From contig CP053162.1 of NCBI GenBank assembly GCA_014607495.2, positions 3,790,469 through 3,854,468 on the forward strand: a stretch of DNA of 64,000 nt. Direction: 5' to 3'. The notes below the pieces were generated by a model, which had not been told where the DNA came from, made no database searches, and was given only the letters and a program-made list of their open reading frames with translations. Shown here one piece after another: positions 24,892 through 34,545 of the stretch (its first letter is position 1; each line of letters starts with the position of its first letter). Position numbers and translations under genes: made by a program. Origin of the DNA: Carposina sasakii. Lineage: Eukaryota > Arthropoda > Insecta > Lepidoptera > Carposinidae.

Positions 24892-25086
24892 CATAGATTT
24901 AGGATTTTTTCGCTACGTCAAGACACACTGTTTCTACCCGACGCTATAACACGTCGAAAATGTGTGGCGCGTGTGATCGCGTGGGGTGTTAATAATGTGT
25001 CATGGACCATACAAAATGTATGTGATAGATAGGTATGTACTGATACGCATGTCGTCACGTCGGGTGTCAACAGTGTGTCTTGACCC
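24892..25086. repeat. Foldback MITE, GGGTCAAGAC ends
   Basis: AGGGTCAAGAC at the left is answered by GTCTTGACCCT at the right. Inside, TCAAGACACACTGTTTCTAC (left) mirrors TCAAGACACACTGTTGACAC (right, reverse complement), followed by CCCGACG on both sides. It is GC-richer than its surroundings and non-coding. Confidence 0.6.
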
Positions 25087-25231
25087 TTATTCACACTAAT
25101 TAGCTAGAAGCCTAACTGATGAGATATTAAGCCAAAACTAATCGATCGAAGAAAGACTTATTATTGAGTTACTCGATAACTAATACTCCGTTAATCTAAC
25201 ATCCTCAGACTTATCTACGGATATTAATATA

Positions 25232-25601
25232 CAAGGTGTTTTTTAGTTGCCACCCTTAACGAAGGGTACGTACTCTATACATCAAATAAAGTAAGTTTAT
25301 GCCAAAAAAATCCTGGGAAACGATGTAAATTTTTTATTTTTTATTTCTCGATCTGGAAAAATTTATAGTGTCCTGTGTTTATGCTAGTTTTATCATAAAC
25401 AGATATTAATTATTTTTTAGTGAAAAAATGTTGCTACGCGTCTTTGTGCATTTATGCAGAAAAACGCAGTCTATTTACTCAACTTTGGACCCTAATATCT
25501 TGGGAACCAGACACTTCCCAAGTATGCTTCCATGGAGAAAAATGATCGTGACGATGAGATTTCGTAGTTTTCGGGAACGTTGACGGCCAAAAATCATGCT
25601 G
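25232..25601 (-). repeat. TA-flanked MITE, GTCGTCAACGTTCCC family
   Basis: Inverted copy of 19787-20167. It starts TA-CAAGGTGTTTTTTAGTTGCC and ends CATGCTG-TA, with the core GGGAACGTTGACGGCC near the right end. The 62-codon ORF across its right edge is a by-product. Confidence 0.7.
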
Positions 25602-26599
25602 TATTCGAAGATCTTTTACAAAAATCAGGATTGGGTATATTATAACAAATTCTAACTCATACACCATAGAATAAAAAACTTGACCTTCTTAACATTTACA
25701 TAGATTTTACAGGAAAATTCAAGAAATAAACCTGCATAATGTTGCTCCGAGTTCAGCAGCCTGAAATAGATACGGCATGGAGCAGTGTGAAGACGGCTCT
25801 AGGTCAAGAGGAGTGACGTACACCCAACATATGCGAAAACTGTATATATAGGTAGTTCATACTATTTCTATATTTAGTTGTACCTACACTCGTCAACGTG
25901 GAAAGTATATGCGGTGGGCATTCCGATCCTTTCTTTTAAAAAATATCCTTTAAAAATAGTACAAGTACCTTAGTTGAAGCTAGTGCTTACATTTCAAATT
26001 GAATTCTGTAAGACACAAATATAAGATATTTTAGTTTTTTAACAGAATTCTTCAATAAGAATAATTTTGAATGTTGCAGTACGTACAGTACACCTGTTTG
26101 GCAAGATGGTTTCTTTTACTGTAGAGTTCTTTGACTCGATGAATAATATAATGTGAATACTTGGATGAGTTCTTTGTAATATTTGACAGGGGTACAAAAA
26201 CAGCTAACTCTCGCACAGTCTAAATATGATTTAGTGTGTACCTTACTCCCATAATATATTGTTTGTAGCTATTTAGTACCGTAAAGAAAAATTGGATAAA
26301 TGTTAATCAACAAGGATTAAGATTTAGAAGATTGAATACATATATCTGCCGAAACACGATTGGACTCAATACAAGGCAAATGTTTGAACGAACTATAGCT
26401 GCGTTATACCGTAACCAGAAACACGACGACGGCGACGTCTCACATCGAACTCTTGATGTTTCACAGAATAACTGCCGTGCCTGATTTCAGAACTAACAGT
26501 TTTTGTTTGCAGTTACAGAGATAATCTAGTCACACATAAAGTAACTAGCGCCATCGTTCAAAGGAACTGTTTGGAGAAACTCACTCTTTGGTAGATGGG
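25602..26599. other. No gene recognised
   Basis: No coding or repeat structure with clear ends was identified. Confidence 0.4.
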
Positions 26600-26796
26600 T
26601 AAGGTCGGTACATATCTAACGGAAAATATCTGACGAAAATGCGTCGAGCGTATCTCCAGGTACAGGCAAACGCACTAACGCATCATCGGTTGACTGTGAA
26701 AGGTAGAATGTTCTGTCATATTTGCCTGTTCTGACGTTACGCGACCGACAATACGCGACAGATTTTCCGTCAGATACGAGTATGTACCGACCCTTA
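26600..26796. repeat. Foldback MITE, AAGGTCGGTACATA ends
   Basis: The left end AAGGTCGGTACATATCTAACGG is mirrored by the right end, reverse complement AAGGGTCGGTACATACTCG then ATCTGACGG. Both continue into GGAAAATATCTGACG- or GGAAAATCTGTCG-like sequence and an ACAGGCAAA block. Arms about 80 bp, imperfect. The 69-codon ORF over it is spurious. Confidence 0.6.
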
Positions 26797-27231
26797 GGCT
26801 GCAGATCAGCTTGTGTGTGATTCAAATCTCCGAACTGTCATGTCCAGTCGGTCCGTATGTAGAGTGCGTTTTACCGTATAGTTACCTTGAATGATTGCGC
26901 AAGTTACTATGTGTATCCTGTGTCACAGCATACAAAAAGTGTTAGTTCCGAAATCATGCATCTATGAAACGGAATCTATTTCCGATCGGATCAGCTAATG
27001 CATTCGACAACTGAATTTGAATATGCCTCTGTGGATTTTCGAAAAAAGTTGTGATAACATTTTTGCACATCCATGCTTTGTTTAGGTATCGTATGGTCGC
27101 AGCGTGTGCTTTAGGATCAACTATTTGCTAGATCTACAAATGAACTTTTGAAAAAGTTAAATAAAATTTTTTAAAAAGGTTTTTTATTTCAGTTTGCTAC
27201 TTATTGCGTATACAAATAAAATATTTGTTTG
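26797..27231. other. No gene recognised
   Basis: Nothing supported between the MITE and the DIRS left terminus. Confidence 0.4.
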
Positions 27232-27280
27232 TAATATAACCGTTTTACACTACAATAAAACGATTATTATGGGCCGAGAG

Positions 27281-27430
27281 AAAACACAGCATCGCATTAT
27301 AAGAATAGTGTGTACTCACCTTAATTATTTGACTTACGGATAGTGTAAAAGACCCTTATCCATAGATCTCCTTTATTTTATCTATGGCCAGTTGTCACCA
27401 CAAGGCGGGAACCGGCTGTCAACGTCATTG
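27281..27430. repeat. DIRS left inverted terminal repeat (element 3' side)
   Basis: AAAACACAGCATCGCATTAT through CCGGCTGTCAACGTCATTG is the near-exact reverse complement of 31643-31793. It also flanks the internal complementary region. Confidence 0.85.
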
Positions 27431-27455
27431 ATGTCTTCACCAGGAAGACCTTCTT

Positions 27456-27550
27456 GCGATGCTGTGTTTTCTCTCGGCCCATAATAATCGTTTTATTGTA
27501 GTGTAAAACGGTTATATTATGTGCCTTAGGAAAACACAGCATCGCATTAT
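27456..27550. repeat. DIRS internal complementary region
   Basis: The first part (27456 to about 27515: GCGATGCTGTGTTTTCTCTC, GGCCCATAATAATCG, GTGTAAAACGGTTATAT) is the reverse complement of the element's left edge 27232-27295. The second part (TTATGTGCCTTAGG, AAAACACAGCATCGC) is the reverse complement of its right edge around 31780-31809. The two end sequences are thus joined head to tail, as the DIRS circular-replication model requires. Confidence 0.9.
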
Positions 27551-27833
27551 GAAGATGTGTTTGCTATCTGCTGGTGACTATGATAAGAAACACACACACA
27601 ATGTTGATATTAGTAATATAATATGAGATCAATAAGGCATGGCATGTTGAAAACATAACATTTAACATAAAATACCAACAATTTAACAAAAAAATTAATC
27701 CTCCTAAAGTTTACATATTGCTTTACTCCTGCAATTGTAAAAAGAATAACATAATGATAATAACATAAGAGGGTAGTTGATGTGCTCATAACTAACACAA
27801 CTAAAGCCCATAATAAATAATAATCATACCACT

Positions 27834-28560
27834 TCAAAATGCAGGTTTTACAACACCTTTAATTGTAATAAATAAGTGCTCAGGTGCATCATTGGTTTGT
27901 CTCTCCTTATTAGCTTGAACAAGGAGCCTAACCCATCGTACAGGGCATAAGGCTAAGTCTTCATTTAGCAGTAATTTCCAACCATTTTGCCTTCTAGCAC
28001 CAGAGTCTGTTTTAGCACCAAAGGCAGGGTATAAACAAATCTCTGTTCCATTGTCAATTAAATTCTGTTTAGATATCCTTAGTAGAGTCAAATCATGAAG
28101 TCTGCGGCCCGATATTAATAGTAAAATTGTGGCAGTTCGTCTAGCTATCTCAAATAATGAATTTTGATTTGGGTTGTTCTTTAGCCAATCTATAACTTTC
28201 CTAGGATCCCATATAGGTGGCTTAAATGTTGGTGGTTTGGAATTATGTATTGACTTCAAAACTTGCCTAACTAGGAAATTTGAAGTTATATCAATATTTT
28301 TTCCGCAAAAGGTGGCTACTGCTGACTTTTGGACTAACATGGTTCTGTAAGCCAAGCCCTCTTTTAAAAAGGTATCTGCTAAAAATTGGGCCACATCCTC
28401 CGGTCTAGGGGCTTTTGGATCTACATCTTTACTATTAGACCATGTTAGCCATCTTCTTATTGCAGGTTGGTAAGTATCTAGGGTAGACTTACGCCAACTA
28501 CTCTTTAATAGTTGCTTTTCAGCGGATGACCATCTTTGTATATCTTCTCCCCACCCCCAA
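27834..28560 (-). pseudogene. DIRS tyrosine recombinase (YR), C-terminally incomplete
   Basis: This region encodes the N-terminal and first catalytic part of a DIRS tyrosine recombinase. An SAM-like core-binding section (KSTLDTYQPAIRRWLTW, then PEDVAQFLAD) is followed by the catalytic-domain start LISGRRLHDLTLL, whose Arg is the expected first catalytic residue. The frame ends at a TGA (27834) right after GVVKPAF. The usual downstream HxxR, second His/Trp and nucleophilic Tyr are absent from the following sequence. Either the 3' part of the gene is deleted or an intron is used; I favour deletion. The same frame stays open 5' to 30374, giving 846 codons that overlap the RT ORF, but that upstream part looks like a shadow of the RT frame. 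Confidence 0.75.
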
Positions 28561-30583
28561 TTCTCCAAACCTTCAATGTTAGCTGATCTATCTTTGGAGG
28601 TGGTCGTCCTGTTGTCAGATCCACAAGCACTTTGTGTAGGTTCATAATATTCATGGGCTCCTCCAATGAGCGCATCTGGAGATCCGCTCTCCAAAATGGT
28701 TGTTCCCAATCCGGCGCTACCAGGAGATACGTGCCCTTTGCACTGTTTAGATGCGAAAGAACTTTCGGTATTAGATTTGGAGGTGGGAATATCCATCCCA
28801 GCCGGTAATTCCACTCTTTTGTGAAGGCATCCGTATACATTGCCGAACAATCTCGTGAATCTAATGTCACGTAGCTTGGCACTACTGCCGACTCTTTTGA
28901 CGCAAAAAGATCTATCTCCGGCGTACCCCAGCGTTTGAAAACCTCCGCAGTTGCTCTGGGTAACAAGTGCCATTCCGGTACCGGTCGTCTCCGGGACAGT
29001 CGGTCTGCAATCGAGTTGTACTTTCCCGGTAGATATTGAGCCGATAGCATTATGTTCCATTTGTCTAAGAGAGTTAGGAGCTGGAAGGTCAAAGTTAGCA
29101 GGCCTATGGAGCGAGTCCCACCTTCCTTGCGAATGTAGGCAATAATCGTCCTGTTGTCCGTCTGCAGGAGTATATGTGAGTCTTTGAGGCTCTCGGCTCT
29201 GCTCTTTACTGCCGCTAGCACGGCGTACATCTCCTTTTTGTTGCAATGCCATGACCTTTGTTGAGGGGCCCATGTTCCCGACATAGTTCTTTTGCCCAGG
29301 ACAGCACCCCATCCTACGTCTGATGCGTCTGTAGTCAAGAAGTGGGTTACACTTCTCGGGTGTATTGGTGATGTTGTGGTTAAGGCTCCGAGCCACCACT
29401 CGAGGTCGATCAGAGCCCTCTGCGGGATTGATATCCTCGTTGATGGGCGTTGCCGCGAGAACTGTCGTAGAAATATCTGTAAAAGTCGACAGTGCAGTCG
29501 GCCTCTCTGAACTACGAAGCATGCAAAATTCTGCTGACCCAATAGGCACTGAAGCTGTCGTAGGGTGCAGGATTTCTCGATCAACATCTTTTCTAGAGCC
29601 GATCTTAGAGATGCTTGTTTCTTGTCCGGAAGGGACATCACATTCTGATCCATATTCCAATTGATACCCAGAAAGTCTATAGATCTTACCGGGGACAGGA
29701 CAGATTTTTTGTGATTGACCTGCCAACCCAGGTACTCCAAGAGCTGCATGGCCTCCGTGGCCTGTACTGCTAACTTGGCAGGGTTCTGGTGTACTAGGAG
29801 AAAATCGTCCAAGTACACCAAAATTCTGAAGCCCCTCTTGCGTAGGGTCTCCGCAACCCAGCAAGTTACTGCTGAAAACAACCTTGGGGCCGATGCAAGG
29901 CCGAAAGGAAGAGATGTCATTTGGAGAATCTCCTTTTTGTAAACTAGGCGCAAAAATGGTCTGTGAGCTTTTGCGATGGGGATGTGGAAATAAGCTTGAG
30001 ATATATCTATCTTTGTTAACCAATCTCCGGGCTGGAGACACTCTGGGACAGTTGAATGACTTATCAGATGAAAATGTTTTGTTTTGACATACCTGTTCAA
30101 CCCCCGTAGGTCGAAAATTGGTCTGTGACCACCATCGCTCTTTTTTATTAAAAACATCCGGGAGAAGAAACCGGGTGTCAAAGAACTTGGTGTCTCCAAA
30201 ACACCCAGATCTTTTAGTTCTTTTATTTGATCTGTCATCAGGGATGACGACTTTGTTACAAAATTTTTGGTCAATATTGGTGAGGGGTACACCAAGGGAG
30301 GTTTTAGAATGAATGGAATGCGTGAACCGGAAATTGCTTTCAGTATGAATGGGGTCGCTCCGAGCTCCTCCCACCTGTCCTTGAATAACCTCAACTGACC
30401 TCCGATGAACCCCTTTCTGCAGTCATTGTCTATCCTCAGGGGCACGAAAGGAAGAACGTTTCCCTTTACCCTTACCTTTACCTTTGTTTTTAGCATCATA
30501 ATTTTGGAAACTATTATTTCTACCGGGATGATTAAACTTTGGTTTCTTATGACCCTTGTATGAAGTTGAAGGGTAAGGTTCAT
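28505..30583 (-). CDS. DIRS Pol: reverse transcriptase, RNase H, methyltransferase-like
   Basis: The ORF of 692 codons is intact. RT motifs include FGLASAPRLF (about 227-236) and the catalytic YLDD (257-260). RNase H follows with TTDAS (417-421), a Glu in KKEMYAVLA and TDN (475-477). The C-terminus has DLFAS (558-562) and FPPP (599-602), which match the DAM-like methyltransferase domain of DIRS elements (known family architecture). The product would copy element RNA into DNA. Its start overlaps the gag ORF by 161 bp, so expression may need frameshifting, reinitiation or a start further inside. The first Met is a guess. Confidence 0.88.
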   Translation of the reverse strand: MNLTLQLHTRVIRNQSLIIPVEIIVSKIMMLKTKVKVRVKGNVLPFVPLRIDNDCRKGFIGGQLRLFKDRWEELGATPFILKAISGSRIPFILKPPLVYPSPILTKNFVTKSSSLMTDQIKELKDLGVLETPSSLTPGFFSRMFLIKKSDGGHRPIFDLRGLNRYVKTKHFHLISHSTVPECLQPGDWLTKIDISQAYFHIPIAKAHRPFLRLVYKKEILQMTSLPFGLASAPRLFSAVTCWVAETLRKRGFRILVYLDDFLLVHQNPAKLAVQATEAMQLLEYLGWQVNHKKSVLSPVRSIDFLGINWNMDQNVMSLPDKKQASLRSALEKMLIEKSCTLRQLQCLLGQQNFACFVVQRGRLHCRLLQIFLRQFSRQRPSTRISIPQRALIDLEWWLGALTTTSPIHPRSVTHFLTTDASDVGWGAVLGKRTMSGTWAPQQRSWHCNKKEMYAVLAAVKSRAESLKDSHILLQTDNRTIIAYIRKEGGTRSIGLLTLTFQLLTLLDKWNIMLSAQYLPGKYNSIADRLSRRRPVPEWHLLPRATAEVFKRWGTPEIDLFASKESAVVPSYVTLDSRDCSAMYTDAFTKEWNYRLGWIFPPPNLIPKVLSHLNSAKGTYLLVAPDWEQPFWRADLQMRSLEEPMNIMNLHKVLVDLTTGRPPPKIDQLTLKVWRIGGGEKIYKDGHPLKSNY

Positions 30584-31547
30584 TTCTCTTAATTACTGAG
30601 GCTGGTTTTTTGTCATTTATAACAACAGAGTTTATAATATTGAGCCACTGGTGAGGGCCTCCAAAATTCTGGATTAACCTATCTAATTCAGCTCTATCAA
30701 ACAAAAATTCCTCGGATGGTGGAATATTTTTCAAAGCTAATTGTATATGTTTATTAGGTATTTCTTTAATTATTTTATCTCTTCTGGTCTCTATGCACTC
30801 GGCCCTTTTCCCACACATAACTTGCAACATATCCTCTGTATTTTTATATATGGAAGTTCCTTCCCCAAAGGTAGAAGTAATTTTATGGAAAAGTGCCTGA
30901 CCAGTCAGATCCCCTGGGGATTGACATGCCCAATCTATTATGCCTTGAAGGCCAACACGTAGCAGGTCATTGGCCTCTAATACTGCATTAGATAATGCAG
31001 CCACAACATTTTCAGTTCCACATAAATAATCTTTACCTTTACATAATAACTTAAGCTCGTCATTAATTTTTAATTCAGTGAAGCCTGGAGTTGCCAAAAA
31101 CGAGGGTAAGGTCTTAGAATACCTAACATTTTGCCAAGTAGGTAGACCAAAATGTTGTAGTTGTTTAATCTTAGCCACTCTTTCAGGCAATGCCGGTTTA
31201 ATTAGCTTACTCCTATCAATATCAAAGCCCACATTGCCCAGATTAAGTACATTGGGAGTAGTCTGGGAAATATTTGGCATGACTAAATAACCTTGTGAAG
31301 ATACGTCTTGGGGTGTTGGCCCCTGTTGCGAGCCGCCGAGACCCTTTTCCATGTATATTTTAGATAGAAAACTTACCTGCGCTATCAGGGCATCAATTCT
31401 CGAGTCACTTGATGTGGATTTCCTTTTGAAAGGCGGTCTCTCACTCTCCGAAGAGCACGAGGAGGATGAATCACCAGAATCCGACCCTCCGCGGGACTGA
31501 TTTGGCTCATTTACATCCACACTATTGCTCTCCATGGCGGAAATCAC
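30423..31547 (-). CDS. DIRS Gag-like ORF1
   Basis: 374 codons at the 5' side of the element, just inside the right terminal repeat. It opens with an acidic, Ser-rich segment (GDSSSSCSSESE). The middle is a globular region with no zinc knuckle, and the C-terminus is strongly basic (KNKGKGKGKGKRSSF). Position, length and the basic tail fit the nucleic-acid-binding Gag-like ORF of DIRS elements. Two in-frame Met codons lie close together at the start (MISAMES), and which one is used cannot be told. Confidence 0.8.
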   Translation of the reverse strand: MISAMESNSVDVNEPNQSRGGSDSGDSSSSCSSESERPPFKRKSTSSDSRIDALIAQVSFLSKIYMEKGLGGSQQGPTPQDVSSQGYLVMPNISQTTPNVLNLGNVGFDIDRSKLIKPALPERVAKIKQLQHFGLPTWQNVRYSKTLPSFLATPGFTELKINDELKLLCKGKDYLCGTENVVAALSNAVLEANDLLRVGLQGIIDWACQSPGDLTGQALFHKITSTFGEGTSIYKNTEDMLQVMCGKRAECIETRRDKIIKEIPNKHIQLALKNIPPSEEFLFDRAELDRLIQNFGGPHQWLNIINSVVINDKKPASVIKRNEPYPSTSYKGHKKPKFNHPGRNNSFQNYDAKNKGKGKGKGKRSSFRAPEDRQ

Positions 31548-31642
31548 TTTTCCTCACAAGAAAACACTCGGTTAACCACTTTTATCAAACTTTTTATCGG
31601 GTGAAAAAACTTTCAAACCGTAATCGCGGCGAGTAACACACA

Positions 31643-31793
31643 CAATGACGTTGACAGCCGGTTCCCGCCTTGTGGTGACAACTGGCCATAGATAAAATAA
31701 AGGAGATCTATGGATAAGGGTCTTTTACACTATCCGTAAGTCAAATAATTAAGGTGAGTACACACTATTCTTATAATGCGATGCTGTGTTTTC
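31643..31793. repeat. DIRS right inverted terminal repeat (element 5' side)
   Basis: CAATGACGTTGACAGCCGG through GCGATGCTGTGTTTT mirrors 27281-27430. Outward of it the edge CCTAAGGCACATAATAT is copied only in the internal complementary region. Confidence 0.85.
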
Positions 31794-31809
31794 CTAAGGC
31801 ACATAATAT

Positions 31810-32977
31810 CAAATACTTCTTTCACAATATTAACTATAATTATTATTATATAGCCTATATTATTGTTATAGGTGTCACGTTAAGATTAGGTTATTTTCAG
31901 ATTATGTAGGTAATGAATATTAATTATAAAAGCTATATTCGCTATTAAATATTACGAAATTAGCCATGACATGACAGTACTAACAGAAATAACAATATCA
32001 AAGGCACGATATCAAAAACGTGTAGCTACCCAACAAAACTCCTTAAACATTATTTTAATATATTTACTTAAGTCTAGAAATGCGAAGGTTGTTTACCGAC
32101 CCTGTCTAGTTATTTAGCCCTAGAAATTCAATTAAGTGATGTTCTAGCCTAACCATACTCGTATACTAGCTTATATGGTCGCCATAACGTACGCGACTAG
32201 ACAATTTATGTAGCGGTAACAAAGGTCATATTACAATGCTCCCCTTTCATGGCTATAAAAAATATGATAGCATGCGTACAGAATATTAATTTGATAAAGT
32301 AATTTGTAGACAATTATTTTAATTGGTTGCAAGATTATTATCTTTCTAACTAAATGGTAAAGTAGGTGTACTGATTTTCTTTGTTTCCTTCATAGGAGGC
32401 AGGAGTATTATCAAAAGTTATTATAAAAGTAAATTGCTCTGCTTGTCTGTCCGTATGTCTGCTTAAAACCTTGACATTGGTATAAATATACTTTAATAAG
32501 CTACCTTTTGTCTGTCCCAAAAATATATTTGAACAAAAATTTTAATTTACCGTAATCATCCAGTATTGTTTATACATATTGATGTCTTTGAATATTCAAC
32601 ATTTTATACCAAGGCATTCATAAAAGTACTTATTCATCCTTTCACTAACTGCCTATAGGTACAACTACCTCCTGTTATAATCTATTTATAAAGGACTAAT
32701 AGGGCAACGTAATCCCATCCGGCCAAGGTTCAAAGAGACGATCTATTTGGCCTAGGATCTTAATAAATATGCAATCCTAAAGTAAAGGCAATCTTGCAGG
32801 TAAAGGATCATTTTGGGATCGACTCTGGACCCTTTTAAGTACTATTTGTGACCTTCAGAGGTTAAGTAGTTACAGGAAGTCAAGTTACGAACCCAGGCTT
32901 GGTCAGAATTAAAATGGTTGCGGTAGGTAAAGCAGAGGTAATGATGTAAGTATAATATCTTAATCTACCTCATTGAT
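31810..32977. other. No gene recognised
   Basis: AT-rich; nothing coding and no clear repeat ends. Confidence 0.4.
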
Positions 32978-33158
32978 GATCTCCGACCGTATTTCGGCCA
33001 AGGCGACCGATCTCTACGGAGATTGGCCAGGTACGCAGGAGATATTATGGTGCACAAGTGAAAAAAATCATTGGTACAGGCCCGTGACTGGGATCGAACT
33101 TACGCCTACCACTTGACAGGTGCACGTCTTAACCACTGGGCTATCACCGCTTTACCTT
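32978..33158 (-). mobile_element. tRNA-derived SINE
   Basis: Minus-strand reading begins GCGGTGATAGCCCAGTGG (A-box) and has AGTTCGATCCCAGTCACGG (B-box) about 40 bases later. It continues into a tRNA-unrelated body (ACCTGGCCAATCTCCG, CCGAAATACGGTCGG). The promoter boxes with a body and no acceptor-stem pairing mark a SINE and not a tRNA gene. A 5' fragment of the same family lies at 13028-13050 (GCGGTGATAGTCCAGTGG), and a degraded copy at 35585-35702. Confidence 0.75.
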
Positions 33159-34140
33159 ACTACCTTATTGTTAATTGTTATAAACGTAAAAGTTTGTAAG
33201 AATGGTTGTTCGTTACGCTTTAACTCACAAAATACACCTATCAGAATCAGGCTTTACTGCTTTACGTGAAGAGTTATTAGTAGTTAATGCTTTTCAGATT
33301 TTAACTACGAGTATAACACACTCGTAGACTAGATCTGTATACATATTCATTGTTTTGCGAATGTATAGACAAACAAACATACACGTGTATATATCTATTT
33401 GTTCTGAACAATGAAATGCACACATAATTTTCCGCCATGCCGACGCCTCGTGTCGCGTCTTTCCAAATTCCGTGGCCCATAGTAACCGGTAGCATTTGAA
33501 TTACTTCCAACAAACGAAAATTATTCAAAGTGTACTCGAGAACACAGTATGAGCTGCTATATTATTCTTTTGTGCCTTTATCTTTATTTATCGTTCCGCC
33601 CGAGGCGTGAAAACGTAGACTATAGCGAGCTTACAAACTTAAGATATACTGTTCCACTTTATTTTATACTAGCGGACGCGCACGTCTTCGTCCGGAAATG
33701 CTAGTGTATATAATTGGTGTGTTATAAATAAATATTCACACACTTCACAACACAATGACCTAGTCCCACTATAACACAGCTAGCACACTAAGATTCCTAA
33801 AGTGTGTCGTAGGTACTAAGCAACGGTATATAAATTGTTTATTTGTTTTATTTAACACGAATCATGGTCAGTTTCATTACTGATCTAAAGTTTTCATATT
33901 TACCTATTTTTGATTTCAAATTATTCCCTATATTTAAGAGAGAGATCTAACTAAATACTACATTTCCATGTTTAGTAATCAAAAGACAATTTCCAGTGTA
34001 AAAGAAAATTTGCTAATTATGAAGGTTATTCTGAATTTTCCATTGAATATATTAATAGAGTATATTATTGACATTGACTACGCATCGGGAAAAGATTTGC
34101 TTGTTTCTTTACACAGCGCAGTTTCATTCTATATGTATAG
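33159..34140. other. No gene recognised
   Basis: At 33666-33705 there is an inverted Helitron-like 3' end (ACTAGCGGACGCGCACG). At 33760-33850 there is a repeat also seen at 46290-46370 (ACTAAGCAACGGTATATAAA). No gene was seen. Confidence 0.4.
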
Positions 34141-34545
34141 TTTTTTTTTTACAATTAGCTAGGCAAACATTTGACCGCCATCGTGCCTGATGTTAAGCAA
34201 GATGCGACCTAAGGTGATACATGTTTGCCTATAAAGTGCCTATTCACTTTAGCTTTGAAGAGACCAATGTTGTGGTGCTCGGGAAATACATCGACAGGAA
34301 GTGCATTCCACTCCTTGGCTGTTCGCATTACAAACGTGTTAGCATAACGTTTGGTGCGGATGGGTGGGATATCAACAACATAAGGGTGATACGCTAGTCT
34401 GCGTCTAGTATCTCGATGGTGAAAAGGGGCTGGTGGAACTGTATTGTGAAGTTCCCACGCACACTCTCCAAAGTGTATCCTGTAAAACACTGCCAAGGCA
34501 GCAATTTCACGGCGGTGGGCCTGGTCCTGGAGTTTATGTTGATAG
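34141..34545 (-). pseudogene. LINE ORF2 C-terminal fragment (CR1/Jockey-like)
   Basis: Minus-strand frame from about 34543: HRREIAALAVFYRIHFGEC, then HHRDTRRRLAYHPYVVD, RTAKEWNALPVDVFPEHH, ending KHVSP-stop at 34209. This is the well-known C-terminal pattern of lepidopteran CR1/Jockey-type LINE reverse transcriptases. A 3' untranslated piece follows (GTCAAATGTTTGCCTAGC) and ends in a poly-A tail, seen as T-run at 34141-34150. It is 5'-truncated and intact over the part that remains. Confidence 0.75.

Larger units (their letters stand above)
27232..31809 (-). mobile_element. DIRS-type tyrosine-recombinase retroelement
   Basis: About 4.6 kb with the full DIRS layout: inverted terminal repeats (27281-27430 and 31643-31793), an internal complementary region at 27456-27550, a Gag-like ORF, an RT/RNase H/methyltransferase ORF and an overlapping tyrosine-recombinase ORF. 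No target-site duplication is expected for this order, and none was seen. The recombinase ORF stops before its last catalytic motifs, so this copy is probably not autonomous. Confidence 0.92.

Noticed and set aside
26395..26960. Larger inverted repeat around the MITE at 26600
   Set aside because: Only weak similarity (GCGTTATACCGTA against GCGTTTTACCGTA) outside the MITE arms, in the same orientation; probably chance.
27610..27837. 75-codon hydrophobic ORF after the DIRS recombinase
   Set aside because: AT-rich sequence gives hydrophobic codons; no recombinase motif, so not accepted as a second exon.
28561..30374. Upstream part of the 846-codon frame as a separate protein
   Set aside because: It lies wholly over RT/RNase H in another frame and shows no domain; treated as overlap by-product.
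32978..33158. Possible tRNA gene on the minus strand
   Set aside because: Good A- and B-boxes, but no pairing acceptor stem, and an unrelated body follows; a SINE explains it better.
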